This document shows, in pieces, positions 44,418 to 56,059 of a stretch of 64,000 nucleotides of DNA. This stretch comes from Nezara viridula. Lineage: Eukaryota; Arthropoda; Insecta; Hemiptera; Pentatomidae. The position numbers were made by a program, and so were the translations under genes. The notes below the pieces were generated by a model. The model was not told the origin of the DNA, did no database searches, and saw nothing but the letters and a program-made list of their open reading frames with translations. The DNA is taken from the NCBI GenBank assembly GCA_928085145.1, contig OV725080.1, forward strand, positions 33,652,128-33,716,127, given 5' to 3'. Position 1 is the first letter of the stretch, and every line of letters begins with the position of its first letter.

Positions 44418-46320
44418 CACTACAATTATTGGAGAATCTTAGTTTCATTATTATGGAAGGGAAGTACGGTTTCTTCGCCAAAGGTTGTGCAAGGAGCTAA
44501 TTTGACTTTGACTATTAATATCTAAAACTCTCTCCAACGATAAGTCATCCGAACTCGTATTGATTTATTTATCGAGATATCTCTTTCTATGAATATCAAA
44601 AAACGAACATTCAAGGATCAAATGTTTAATGTCATTAGTGATAAGGTGACCGCTCCATTTAAAAACTTCATCAGCCCATAAAACATGAGCGGTATTCCCA
44701 TGATACAGCTCCGGGCAGTCATTACTCGAAACTCAAGACGACTCATTGTTCGCAGCTTCCGTAAAGGGCCAATAAATTTGAAGTATTTTTGTGGTTGTAG
44801 GTAATTATAACAACAGATTCGCCTATAGATGAGTATAGTTGAAATGAAAGGCGCATTCAACATCTTTATAATATAAGTTATTCGATACAACTGTCAAATT
44901 ATTTTGTTTGTTCATTATTAACACTAATCATACCAAGACTTAATATATACCTATTTCTACCATAGCGGGTCAAATGACCCGATTTTATGTTTCATGCTTG
45001 AATGTATGAAATATGGATGTTAGGAAGGAAATAAAAATATAAATTAAATTTATTATGATTAAACAAAATAGTATCTTGAGCATTTCTATTACAAAAGCTA
45101 AAAATAAAAACTTTTAATTCATAGTTCTCTTCCAGGTGTGCCACCTGTTTGTTGCCAAACGATCCATCATTCGCAACATTTCCTTCATTTATTTCTACTT
45201 CACTTTCTTCCGAACTTGTGAGTAATCTTATTCTTTTTCGGCCACTACATACATTCACAATATTTTCCTCTTCATCGCCATTGTCTGTAGAATCAAACTC
45301 ATTTTTATTTGCAACCGATATATCTTCATTTTCAGAAAATTCATCTTCACTAATTTCTGAAAATTTGAGGATCACTCAGAATAAACAAAACAAAACAAAA
45401 ATATTTTTATAACTGTACATTAATTACTTAGAAAAAGTCATGAAGTCAAATGTGCAAACGCAATAAAATTATACGTGCATTTTCAATGGAAAAGTTCAAA
45501 ATGGGTCATTTGACCCGTTATGTTATGTTTAGTGTTAATATCTGTGGATCCGATAAATCGTTGAAGTACTCTTGAACGAAATTAGAAGGGGATAACTTTT
45601 TAACTTGTGATATCCAGTTGATTCGGTATTAGGCTGCATAGTGTCCATAGCAACAAGTCTTTGCAAACACTTTCGCGGAAGTCGATGGTCTGGCAATGGA
45701 GATATTTATATGTAAACATTTATAGTTTTCTTCAAAACTGCCATTTAAACGGGCGAACGTCCGGTTTCCAATCGTACTATATAATTAGATGTTGATACGG
45801 GCCAAAAATATAATTGCGTAAGAAATTTCACTTGAGCTAATTCGACCTATTCAAAATTTCTTACGCTCCAAACTTCGGATGCATAAATAAGAGTTGAGGA
45901 GACCATTGAATCAAAGAGAGCCATTTTGGTTTCTCATGCATCGATCTTTCCTGTTATTAAAATCTCACGTAGTTTTGCTCCTGCAACATTTGACCTCTGA
46001 ATAAAGTGTTCAGCAGCCTCAGAATGTTGAGAAGGGAACTCCTAGGTAGTTATAACATTTTGTAAATCCCAGGGGTTTATTTTGCCAAAGCAGTAACTTT
46101 ATTTTTTTAATTCTTGGTGACTTATGGTATAGCAGAACTTTTGTTTTTTCGGAGTTTAAGATCAGTAAATTTTTTGTGCAATACCGTTTAAGGATCTGAA
46201 GTTTCTTTTGAGTGCTGTGCCACGAGTTACTAAACATTACAATGCAGTCTGCCAATAGGAGCATTGTTGTCTTATAAGGACTTCATTTTTGCCATCTGTA
46301 GCTACTTCCCTGCATAAAGT
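44418..46320 (-). pseudogene. LINE 3' half on minus strand, split by a piggyBac-like element
   Basis: Read on the minus strand, 46264-46019 encodes LLLADCIVMFSNS, an eroded ADD catalytic motif, and NSEKTKVLLYHK, the usual post-catalytic RT block. 45990-45560 encodes MVSSTLIYASEVWSVRN and VRLETGRSPV. The C-terminal part resumes at about 44890-44620 after the piggyBac-like insertion at 44918-45538. The 3' UTR at 44418-44530 resembles 47228-47340. Several stops and shifts are present. It is of the RT class in which the YG.EVW block follows the catalytic domain; I do not assign a clade. Confidence 0.6.
44918..45538 (-). mobile_element. Internally deleted piggyBac-like element
   Basis: TTAA at both ends (44918-44921 and 45535-45538), the obligate piggyBac target. 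The inverted ends are CACTAATCATA (left) and CACTAAACATA (right, reverse complement). A 16-bp palindrome CGGGTCAAATGACCCG lies near the left end at about 44966; the right end carries the same core with one base changed (TGGGTCATTTGACCCG). The inside (45375-44992, minus) is an open 127-codon frame rich in Glu/Asp/Ser (SEISEDEFSENEDI, LLTSSEESEVEINE). It resembles the acidic N-terminus of piggyBac-type transposases, after which the catalytic DDD domain is absent. It must move, if at all, with transposase from another copy. It sits inside an older LINE. Confidence 0.8.
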
Positions 46321-46779
46321 TTAAAAAAACACCTCGTTCGTTTTGATAAAATTAATCGTTAACACCATTAAATTATTCATGATTAGGAAGTCATTAATTG
46401 TATTATATCAAGTAGTTATTAATAATTTATTTCTAAGATATACAATGATATATGCATGAATGAGTAGACAAAATGTTATAATATATACAAATTTCATTTC
46501 TCCATATGTTTTAGACCAAAATAATTTTCAACTGAAACTATTCCATTTTTCTTTCACTTACTTTTTATCTGAAATATATAGTGACGGAAAGTATTGCGAT
46601 CGTCGAAGCTTGCACTGATTTTCTCTTGGACCACCAATATTTGGCATAATCCTAGACAATTCATTTGTCACTTGCTCTGCTAACTTTGTTCAAGTGTTCA
46701 TCAAACGGAAGACAGCACCCCAAAATATCTAATAGATGGCACTGTCAAACTTCTCGACAGTGATATTTCAGTTTTATGT

Positions 46780-47170
46780 TCAGCAAGCCGGAGATCTACC
46801 GCCGAAAGACATTAAAACTGAAAAATAATGATGAAGATTGCCTTGTTCGCATTAAAACCTATCTCCTCCAAGAGTTTTCGACGTGCTAGGATTGCCAGAT
46901 GGTCCGCAAAACTGAGCGTAATATTTTTTTTTCTGGCTAGGGTAGGAAGAGCACCGTACATGATATTATAATGGCCCAAGAACTGAACCCTGAGGAACGC
47001 CACCCGTGATATTGATAGTTTTCAATTCAGCTTTTGTATTATACATAAAAATTTTATCGGTGAAATTACTCTCAATAATATGAGGTATTTTAGGACTTCC
47101 ATCCTCCACAATCCGTCCATGATACAATCCCACCAAAATGAATTAAAATCATTCTTCTCTACCTCTTTCG
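46780..47170 (-). pseudogene. LINE reverse transcriptase fragment (minus strand)
   Basis: Minus-strand translation gives ITGGVPQGSVLGPL, then YNIMYGALPTLA, then SFADHLAILARRK. These are the RT motif GVPQGSVLGPLL followed by an altered (F/Y)ADD, as in R1/Jockey-type LINEs. The catalytic second D is replaced by H and the frame shifts soon after. It differs from the LINE at 44.4-46.3 kb, which has its own catalytic motif. Confidence 0.6.
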
Positions 47171-47227
47171 TGCTATATTTGAATAATTAAACATTTCAAG
47201 TTGTAATCTTCTATAAAAAAAAAAAAA

Positions 47228-47340
47228 CCTGTACCACTGCAACTCATGAAGGTCTTAGTTTCAGTATTATTTAGGGAAGGTACTGTTTTTAACGGTTGTG
47301 CAAGGAGGTAATTTGACTGAGATCAAGCTCAGCCGCCAGG
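47228..47340 (-). repeat. LINE 3' UTR fragment
   Basis: It shares TCTTAGTTTCAGTATTAT, AGGGAAGGTACTGTTTT, TTGTGCAAGGAG and TAATTTGACT with 44440-44515. Confidence 0.5.
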
Positions 47341-47519
47341 TTTCTCTGCTTAAATAATTATTTAATTAAGGGTACCCACTATATAGAGGCTGGTTGAGCC
47401 TCAAGAAAAAATGATTAATTTGAATAATTAATTAATTTAGAAATTAATTTAGACGTTAAGAGAAATTAATTGATTAATTAAAGGAGAAATAAGGGATCGT
47501 AATAGAGAGCCGAAGAAAC

Positions 47520-48000
47520 CCGAGCTTGGTTAAGAATAATAGTCCAGTCAATAAATGATAATAGAAGGAAATAGCAGGGACACAATTTTTGACTTTAAGG
47601 CATTGTTTGGAATAGTAAGGAGGTAAACATACTAAAAGTCCCCACTCCCCCGAGGGAGGGAGACTCCTAGAAGGTAACTTTTTTGGGGTGTTCACTAATA
47701 ATAGGAAAGCTATTCATTGCATCTAAGAAGCAGTTGCATAGAACATAATAAGCTGATAAAAATTTCAATATAATTGTTTATATACATTTTTTCGCTGCCT
47801 CGCTTAATATCCAAGAAATCTGTCATCAACTAAGACTAATTTTGAAAAAAAAAAAAATGTTGCATCATTTTTATTTTTTGCACTGATGTCAGTAAAACTA
47901 TTGATCGCATCGATAAAGATGCTCTGTACAAAATTAAACCTGATAAAATTTGCAATATGATTGGTTATATACCGTCCTCCACAATTTCTAATTTGGAAAA
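47520..48000. repeat. Unnamed dispersed repeat pair, copy 1
   Basis: AATAGTCCAGTCAAT, GGAAATAGCAGGGACACAAT and CTAGAAGGTAACTTTTT recur at 58470-58595. Following sequence (CGCTGCCTCGCTTAATATCC) recurs inverted near 58925-58945. A conserved repeat of unknown type. Confidence 0.4.
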
Positions 48001-48171
48001 ACAAAATTAAATCATGTTTTTTACTGTATTTGACTCGCTAACTCTTCATTTTTTAAATAATTTATGAGAAAAAATAATTAATAATTACACGTTCTTCAAG
48101 AACATATATTACATTACCAGTTCATCTCCAGTTCGTTATTATATTGCTTAAACTCTATACATCCAAATCTC

Positions 48172-48209
<38 letters not shown>

Positions 48210-48939
48210 TTTTTTTTTCCAAATTAGCGATAGTAGAGGACGGATTTTATTTCTTTGTACCCCTTTTTCGAGCATTCGTTAGGTTAGAATAAGCTTCCAT
48301 ACTTAACATGTGCTTAACAAAATATGGGCTCGATAATATAATATACTTAATCTTGTTCTGTTCTCATAAATTCTAGAATTGGTAGTATTTAATACTTAAT
48401 TATATAGTTCACAGCTATACAAAAATTAAAATTATTATAGACACCAATGCTTCAAAAAATAAAAGTACATATAAATAAATATAGCGGGCTTCTTTATCAG
48501 TGCCACTCTCTTCAGATTAATAATATTTCGTGGCACTTAATACATTAGACAACTTTGAATAACATAGGCAATGAATTGTATTAAATAACGTATTGTATCA
48601 TCTTTAAAATTATTATTTTCACTTATTTTTGTCTGAAAATAAATATATCTGCTAAACAAGGAAGGCAAATATAAATTTGTATGATGCGCACTCCGCACCA
48701 GATATTTTTCGTTTTAATAATTTTTAACATGGAAAAATACAAGTAAACGAAAATTTACACATGTTTTACCAAATTTTTTTTTGCTAATTTCTATTTGAAT
48801 CAGATAACTAAAGGATGTTCTGCTCCAACCATAGAAATTAACATGTAAACAAATAGAGCACGAAAAGAAAATTAAATAGACATTTTTGTTTCTTTTAAAG
48901 ATCCAGGACAGTATAGAATCAAAGGTCGTGGAATCCTGG
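48001..48939. other. Unassigned stretch with (TA)n
   Basis: A (TA)n tract is at about 48175-48204. Nothing else is recognisable. Confidence 0.4.
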
Positions 48940-49010
48940 CGAGACTCCAACCCAGCTCCATATGAATCAAATGACTTACAGCCCCCGAACCGCTTCCATC
49001 ACATTGACAA
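48940..49010 (-). repeat. tRNA-derived SINE head (probable)
   Basis: The reverse complement reads GAAGCGGTTCGGGGGCTGTA, then GCTGGGTTGGAGTCTCGCC and AGGATTCC. These resemble an A box and B box with tRNA-like spacing. It is diverged and lacks a proper anticodon arm, so it is not a tRNA gene. Confidence 0.35.
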
Positions 49011-50082
49011 ATGTCCTATCCTAAACAGTATTAGCGCGGCATCAAGATAGCTTTCTATTTTCGTTTTTCAAAATAACTAGAAATATCTGAAAGAAAATTC
49101 AGAAGAATAAATGTATCGATAAGTTTCCTACTGGCTTTCGACGCAGATTTTATGGTCCTAGTAAATGATGGGTCGCAAATACTTAAATACTGTTTTGTAA
49201 TGGTTATATTATTTATGTGACATTTTAAGCCTGAAATTAGCTCAGACGGGCTTTATAAAGAACAACTACAACAATATAAATAATGAGTACAAGTTGTAAT
49301 GTTGTGAATGTTATGTTGTAGATTTTATGTTGAAGATTTGTAAACTTGGAGTAGATTAGTTTTTCTTTATACCAACATTTCTTCCAGCCAGTAAATAAAT
49401 TTTTCATTAGGATAAATATTATGGAATACATCCATAGTTTTTAAGTTTCATTAATTAGTTGATTTAAATCAATGAATTCAAGCACCTGATTCTTAACCTT
49501 CGTTGAAAGCCCAGTTGAAGTTTCTTAATTGATAAAATAATATCATAAAACACTCACATAAGGGTAAAAAGACCACTGGGCCAACTAAATGGAACACTAA
49601 AAAGAACTTCATATCTTTTAATTAAAAGCTAACTTCGCATACCTAAAGTTTGAAAAGCATTCAAGCATCAAACCCATTCAATCCTTCACGTCAAAAGCAC
49701 TCTACAACATAATAACCTAGATGTAACTTTCGTCCATAATCTCAACCTTTATGAGTTTTTTAAAAATAAAGTTAGGAATCATCCATGCACTTCTCTCAAC
49801 CGCTGAACCCAACCACAAAACCTTCATTGAAAATTAAAAAAATGACCCAGATCCTCTTGTAATTTTTGATAAGATTTCTGAAATCCTGGCGGTTAGTGAA
49901 CAAAATTTCTGCGGGTAGTGTACACTAACAAGTACATACAAATAGTCAATGCAGTCAGAAAAAGGAGGGATATAACTGAATCAGGATACAAAAACTGCCA
50001 AAACCAAACTCACAAACTCCTAAGGTATAAGAAATACCTCATCTATAAATAAATCAACAATCTACCCCAAACATTTAAACAT
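49011..50082. other. Unassigned stretch
   Basis: The part at 49560-49900 is less AT-biased and may be old coding debris, but I cannot name it. Confidence 0.3.
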
Positions 50083-50258
50083 TTAACTCTTCTAATTTTT
50101 CATTCGGGCTCAGTTAGGTTTCTCCTATCTAAACAAATACAGTAATATCTTTATTGTAATAAGCTAATAGGTAACTGCAAGACTGTTGCGAGACTCTGCA
50201 AGACCAAGACTTAGTTTGCTACGCCAAGACTCGTCTCGGTCTCGCATTTGGGCAATAG
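50083..50258 (+). mobile_element. hAT-like MITE, 3' half (second copy)
   Basis: It matches 4230-4418 with CTTCTAATTTTTCATTCGGG, GTAACTGCAAGACTGTTGCG and GTCTCGCATTTGGGC. The left half is missing, so no target duplication can be seen. Confidence 0.7.
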
Positions 50259-50259
50259 G

Positions 50260-50560
50260 AATCGAGCATCATAATGGATATCCTCCATATATGGATATAG
50301 ATATCCTTATAGATTTGAGAGCAAACCAAGCAGAACCTACAGATGTCGGGATTCCCAGCGATAATAATATAAGCTGTGGAATAGGAGACAAACTTATAAA
50401 ATATCAGGAAATAACTATAGAATTAAATAAAATATATTAGTTGGAAAGCTTTAGCACCACTCCGATTATAATATCCAACAATGGGCTCATATCAAAGTCA
50501 GCCGTGGCTGGAGTGGGTGGTTACAAAATTGCCGGCGTACTAAGAGAGGTCAAAACTCAC
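50260..50560 (+). pseudogene. LINE C-terminal domain fragment
   Basis: The frame reads ILIDLRANQAEPTDVGIPSD, then CGIGDKLIKYQEITIELNKI and, after a stop, TTPIIISNNGLI. The pattern V.IP.D.N....EKI.KYQ.L..E then P.IIS..G.I is the conserved C-terminus of a class of insect LINEs usually annotated as R2-like or type-1 retrotransposable element. Only this domain remains and it carries at least one stop. It directly follows the hAT fragment. Confidence 0.5.
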
Positions 50561-51739
50561 TTTTTTTAAAAATAATTAAAAAAATAATATGAAGGTGGCT
50601 GGACTTCTAGTCTCCTACCTCAAATACTCAATCCACAAAGTAAGAAAGAACAGGAAATAAATAACAATAATAATAATTATTATTATTAAACATATAAGCA
50701 TAAAAGTGACATGTAAAATACAACAAATAATGAGTGTAACAATTGAAAAAAAAATATTATTTCATATAGATAATTTTTATTACATAGTAAAGAAATAAGA
50801 GTAAAAGACCCAGTAATTTATTATACATTTTGGTGTATGTGAAAAGTTTAGTACACACCTTACCCACAATGACCACACCCTCACATATTATAAAATAGGT
50901 TTTTACGAGAACTGTCCCACACTGTTCTAAAAATACTGAGCAAAAGACCGAAAATAAAGGCTTACTGTCCTCCTTTAGAGAATAGTAGCAAACAAAATAA
51001 TAAATAGCCTGCATATTGACCTTAAGTAATGGAGAGGATAAATATAATTTCACTCTTTAGATAAAATTATTGGACTTATCTAGAAATATAGTAGAATCAT
51101 ACAGGGTGGCTTATAATTTGAATATTATAGTAATTAGCTTATAATAATAATATTTGAAACCCAATCTAATCATAAATTATGTTTGACATTTTTAATCTTG
51201 ATGTGAACAGAATCACTACAAACTGATTTTTTACATTTTATAATTTATGTTACTGCAATGTAACATGTAATGTAATTGTTCATAAATGAATATATTCATA
51301 CATTTACGATTAAAGTAGATTTCGGATAAAAAAATAAAAACGCTTAGTGTAACATTTACTCAAAGAATACGTGCAAAGTTTAATACTATGGACAAAATAT
51401 AATAACCAAGCATTCTCATATCAACGAATTAAAACAAGGAACTGCTACCATTATGTTTATATAAAACGTTATTGAAGGAAGTTAGAGTCGACATATATGG
51501 TTCTACATATCATGGGTGATAAATATTCCTAACGCAGTCAACATAAGGTTTTCATTAGTGCCGACGATTCAACACAAACATGTGGGTCATCATCAGGGCG
51601 AGGTTCGAGCATTGAAGGTATTCAAGTACTAACACATTTGGAAGATAAGTGTGAGGAGTAAGGGGAGGATTTCCCAGTTGCGAGTTGACAACTGTTTCCC
51701 AGTTGACTGTATGTGTATATGACAAACCTCGACCGAGCT
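50561..51739. other. Unassigned stretch
   Basis: A 98-codon minus-strand frame at 50757-51053 shows hydrophobic segments but no family I know. AT-rich throughout. Confidence 0.3.
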
Positions 51740-52160
51740 ATCCCTACACTGTGAGAACGGCAAATGCAATGAGACCAACGGCTGCTCGAATCAGAAGAAA
51801 TCCTATTTGAATTTCGAAGAATGACAGGACATAGGTCTAACCATTTCCTTAAAAAGGTTCCGCTTCAGCTCACAAGGACAGGTCAACTCAGTAGTGGCTG
51901 CAAAAGAATGTTCCAGAATTCATCTTTGTCTCGGATTGGACCTCATTAAGCCCTGATCTCAACCCACCAGATTATCAACTTTGGTCCGAACTGAAGAAGA
52001 TGGAAAGCCACAGAGCACACCTTAACTTGGAAAGCCTCAAACAATTTCAGGTCCGAGCAATTGAACGCTTTCCTCAAGAAATGCTACGTGCAGTTATTGA
52101 TGACTGGCCACGGAGATTAAATACCTGTGTCAAGGTAAAAGGGGGACATTTTGAGTAATA
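51740..52160 (+). pseudogene. mariner-type transposase, internally deleted
   Basis: The start encodes RTANAMRPTAARIRRNPI, resembling the second helix-turn-helix region of mariner-family transposases. After a deletion the frame resumes as DWTSLSPDLNPPDYQLWSEL and runs to DDWPRRLNTCVKVKGGHFE and TAA at 52156-52158. The Asp in LNPPDY occupies the third catalytic position, so this is of the DDxD type, not the Tc1 DDxE type. The first two catalytic Asp are lost and stops lie between the two parts. Dead. Confidence 0.78.
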
Positions 52161-52321
52161 TATTTTTTGTTTTACTCTTTATAGATATGCATTTTAATTT
52201 ATAATAAAGTTTTTGAAAAAAAAAATTTCTCTGTTGAAATCTATATATATTTTCTTATAACAATGTTCATGACAGGACTAGGTAAATATAAACACGCTAC
52301 TAGCTTTCACCAACAGTACTT

Positions 52322-52552
52322 ATGAAAACTGGCGGCTGGTCAGGAAAACAAAGAAAATATAATAGGAAAAGTAGTAAACGACAACTCTTGGCTGAGAAAA
52401 ATAAATTAAACAAATTAAGCCCTCTTAGAATTTCCTTTGATGAGAATCAGATAATGAGGAAAGAGAAAGAAGTAGCTATAAAAAAAGAAAAGCTAGTGAA
52501 CAGAAGAACAAACGGCTTAGCAATCAAAGAAAATCTTAAAAAGGAACAATGA
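52322..52552 (+). CDS. Small lysine-rich frame of unknown nature
   Basis: 76 codons from ATG, very rich in Lys, Arg and Asn, predicted helical and charged, without a motif I recognise. It is immediately followed by a T-rich stretch ending in a LINE-type (AATAAATAAA) tail at about 52940. It is therefore more likely the C-terminus or 3' UTR of a truncated LINE than a host gene. Low confidence that it is expressed. Confidence 0.15.
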   Translation: MKTGGWSGKQRKYNRKSSKRQLLAEKNKLNKLSPLRISFDENQIMRKEKEVAIKKEKLVNRRTNGLAIKENLKKEQ

Positions 52553-52559
52553 TAGTAAA

Positions 52560-52960
52560 CAGAAGTGGGTAATTAGTTTGTTTTTTTTAGCAAGAAGATT
52601 AATTGTAAGTTTATTTGTGACATTGCGTTCGTTTTAAATATTTGTTATTGCTGATTCATTATTCGCCTTTTTTTCAAGCTTTGATAAAATAATTTTAATA
52701 TAATTTTTAATTTTTAAACTCATTAAATAACTTTAATTTAATTTTTGAAACTACTAATTATAAATACAGGTATTTCTGTGTTTTTTAATTTAATTTTATA
52801 CTCTTTAAGTTATTTTATTTTTATCTATTTTATATACTTTTTCTATTTTGTTTCTGATTTTTTCTGAATATATCGTGCGGATATAGTCTTACCTCACTAT
52901 AACCATTTTCCACATCATGAAATGTTATATTACTCGATAAATAAATTTAAAAAAAACTTT
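52560..52960 (+). repeat. LINE 3' end with (AAAT) tail
   Basis: A T-rich 3' UTR is followed by ATATATCGTGCGGATATAG, CCTCACTATAACCATTTTCC and CTCGATAAATAAATTTAAAA. Same layout as 39150-39375. Confidence 0.45.
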
Positions 52961-53274
52961 ATTTGCTTAAATAAAATTGAATATCTGTAACTTAATTTTT
53001 TGAAACACTAGTAAATTGTTTCATAATATAACTCCTACAAATTTTAACATGACAAATGTAATGCCCAATATGACAAAGGTAGTCGAAAAGCCCGAAACAA
53101 TTCATATAAATAAAGGCAAAACATTGACAAGGTTAAGAGATTTTTAGTTTATTATTTTCAATAATGAACCATTGTAATTGTCAAAAAAAAAAAATCAGAT
53201 ATTAACTCCCTACGTCCAATCAAATTTTGATGTTTTACGTTTCACGATACGTAGAATTTAAAAATTGAATACAA

Positions 53275-53600
53275 AATTGTTTGTCCGTCCGCCGTCCGCG
53301 GCTTTTCTCTGAGACTAGTGCACCATTTTTTTTTCAAATTTGGAATCAGAGTCAGGGACCATCGGGGGATGATCCTCCTACATCGACATTACAAGCCGCC
53401 CTTTCCTTCCAAGATGGCAGCCGAAAAAAATTGTGTTGGTATAGATTGTAGCGCCTAAACGAATGTGCCAACTTCAATGAAACTTGGCTAAAGTCTTCTG
53501 CTCTATGCCCTTTAAATTTATTTATATAGTATACTTTAACGAAAAGAAGCTGGAAAACAAGGTACGAGGGATGGTAAAATTAGATTTTCGAATAACTCAA
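53275..53600 (+). repeat. Helitron-like fragment 3
   Basis: It begins like the 29.9-kb element (TTGTCCGTCC). It shares AATGAAACTTGGCTAAAGTC, CCTTTAAATTTA, TATACTTTAACGAAAA and AAGCTGGAAAA with 30150-30245. Diverged, with no recognisable ends. Confidence 0.45.
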
Positions 53601-53619
53601 GAAGTATACAATCTTTCGT

Positions 53620-53990
53620 CAATAGTATTTATTTATTGTCTTGTTGCCTGTACCCTATAGGATTATTGGCAACACCTTCGAATTACACTCTGTTGTTGAA
53701 TTTTATAGCTTTTGAGAATCTTGAAGTTTTTTTAACTGGTCTTTCGCTGTCTTGTAAATTTTCTTTTACGCAATGTCCAATTGTTTCCTTGCAGCTTCAA
53801 ATCAAAAGGGCAGTCTTTTATAATATGCTTTACAGTCCTTTGGACATTGCAGCTCTCGCAGGTCGGAGGATCAAGTCCTCTTAGTAGGTAGGCGTGCGAG
53901 AACTCACAATGTCCAATTCGTAATCTGCAGAGGGCTGTCTCTTCTTTTCTAGAGGATTGGTGAATGGTTTCCCATTTTAAACATTGGGTT
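53620..53990 (-). pseudogene. LINE C-terminal zinc-knuckle fragment (minus)
   Basis: Minus-strand translation gives EETALCRLRIGHCEFSHAYL, then CESCNVQRTVKHIIKDCPF, the C-terminal signature of RNase H-bearing LINEs. Its 3' end on the minus strand is CAATAAATAAATACT at about 53622-53636. Related to but distinct from the plus-strand fragment at 35800. Truncated at its 5' side and broken after the knuckle. Confidence 0.72.
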
Positions 53991-54942
53991 TTAATTTCCT
54001 TTAATTTGATTGTTTTTGTTCTAACTTATTTTGCCACATGTTCCACACATTTTCCTTAATTTTTTTTACGTAAAACTCTAGAGGGATATCATTATTTGAT
54101 TCCACAGGTCAATTTTGTATTTGGTTATTTAAAAGATTATGAATTTTACTAAAAACAAAAAAATATAGTTTAAATCGGACAATTTGGTGTAAAGATGTGT
54201 TGTTATAAATATGTTATATGTGTTCTACTGCAGTGCTTATATATCTTTTGTTTCGGTCTTTCATTTTTTGAAAATTTTACACCAACTGTTGCAATGTTGT
54301 CTATTTTTAAGCAGATTATAGATGATAAAAAAGAAAATCATAAAGGCCAATGTTAGTCCTATTTATTTTCCTTAATATTAATTTGTTTATAAATAAACAA
54401 CCATTGTGTAATAATTTGCAGGGTTTTTTTTTATTATATTCACAACTTTGCGTAAATATCATATTCCTATCAAAATTAACCAATAATTATCAATTCCTAT
54501 GTTTTTGAAATAGTTTCTTATTAACCTTTGAATCAAAGTTCAGAATTTTTTTTTTTTTTTTTGTGATTCAGTCCCTTCATTGAATTAAGAAATTTCTTTA
54601 CTCGTTAATTTTCGATAATAATTTTTTAAACTATTTAATCGTCCTCTAGATGGGGCAAGGATCAATTTGAAGCTCAAAAGCTCAATGGATCTTTCAACAT
54701 AGGATTTATTTATGAGGAAAATATTGATTGGGCCAGTCGATATCTTTCAGCAGACCAGGCTGGCATGATATGATGGATGCTCCAAGCAAGGTAGCTGTTG
54801 TTGTTATGTAGTAAAGTCATTATTATTAAACATTGTAAACAAACAACACATAAAAAGACTGTTTTGATGTAAGAAAAAAATACATAAAAGATGAAAGACT
54901 AGCTAAAAATTTGAATTTTTCCATTTATACCACGAATTAAGT

Positions 54943-55475
54943 TAAATAATAACCCATATGTTGGAGATTAACGACTTTGTAGTTTGGATTTTTCCATTTA
55001 TACCATAATCACTTGTCTCTTTTCCAACTTTATGGTTATTTTAGTAATATTACTCCAGGAAAGAATCCACTGAGTAATGATGGGAACGGATGTTATATAA
55101 ACCTTCGTGCTTTTTCTCTTGAATTTATTATTTTAATTATTTTATTCAATTTACTTTATTCAACTTCACACGTTTTGTATTATTATATTTTAGTTATGCG
55201 TATTTTTTTTTCTTTGTAATCAGCTGTTCAATATAACCTCCCTTAGCTATTTTAATAGAATCTTCTATTTTTGTCAGTATGTATTTGGATGAATTCGTGA
55301 GATGTCAACTGAAATATTTTATTTTATTTATTTATTTTATTTTTACATATATGTGATCTTGCTTTTTCCCTCTGATGATGCCTTGATCGGCGAAACGTTA
55401 GCAAGTTAACTACTCACCTATATGTTGGAGACCCATTGCATTGTAGTTCGGGTTTTTCTATTTATACCATATAAG
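54943..55475 (+). repeat. Direct repeats with hammerhead-like core (Penelope-like?)
   Basis: TATATGTTGGAGA...TTTGTAGTT...TTTTTCCATTTATACCAT occurs at about 54951-55005 and again at 55418-55470. Just before the second copy lies CTGATGA (55372-55378), a GCC...GGC stem and GAAACGTTAGCAAGTTAAC (55392-55410). The first copy is preceded by a diverged counterpart (GAATTAAGTTAAATAATAAC). Penelope-like elements carry hammerhead motifs in direct repeats of this kind. No RT or GIY-YIG frame lies between. Confidence 0.4.
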
Positions 55476-56059
55476 GTATACGTAAATATATCGAAAAACT
55501 TAGATTAAATTTTTAATGGTTTGTAGGACCAAATAGAAATTCTCTTCTTGTTCAGATCCGAAAAATTTCTCAAATAAGTTCTCATCACTAAGAGAAAAAG
55601 TTAATCAACATTGGCCATGTCCAATAAATGGGAATGGTGGACCGAGCAGAATCCCAAATCAAAATGACCAGGGATTGCCTGCGCAGGAAAGCGCATTATT
55701 CCACACGGACAGTTTTTCCCTCAATGGCTTTTCCGATTCATTTGTATTAATGCAGTTCTATATATTCAGAAGAAAAACAGTGGAAGTACTAAACACAAAT
55801 TTTACGCAAATAGGGGTTCAATACACCGATGTTTCAATAGTCGGTAGAAATATGTTCAGCCTTTTTTTAATTGAGAAATGTAAAGCAAATAAATTACTCT
55901 GAGAAACTGAATGCATTAGAAATCGTAACATACGTAATTAATTAATGCCCAATGACTTTAAACGGGAGTTTCAGATTCATTTATAGAAAAAATGTCGGAA
56001 TAGGTAAAATAAACATGTAGCCTTATCTCTATATTTTGTCATTAAGAAATAATTTATTC
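55476..56059. other. Unassigned stretch
   Basis: A 75-codon plus-strand frame at 55675-55902 has no recognisable domain. Confidence 0.3.

Noticed and set aside
50757..51053. 98-codon hydrophobic minus-strand frame as a membrane protein gene
   Set aside because: AT-rich composition alone yields Phe/Leu/Ile/Tyr-rich frames; no supporting motif, start context or partner exon.
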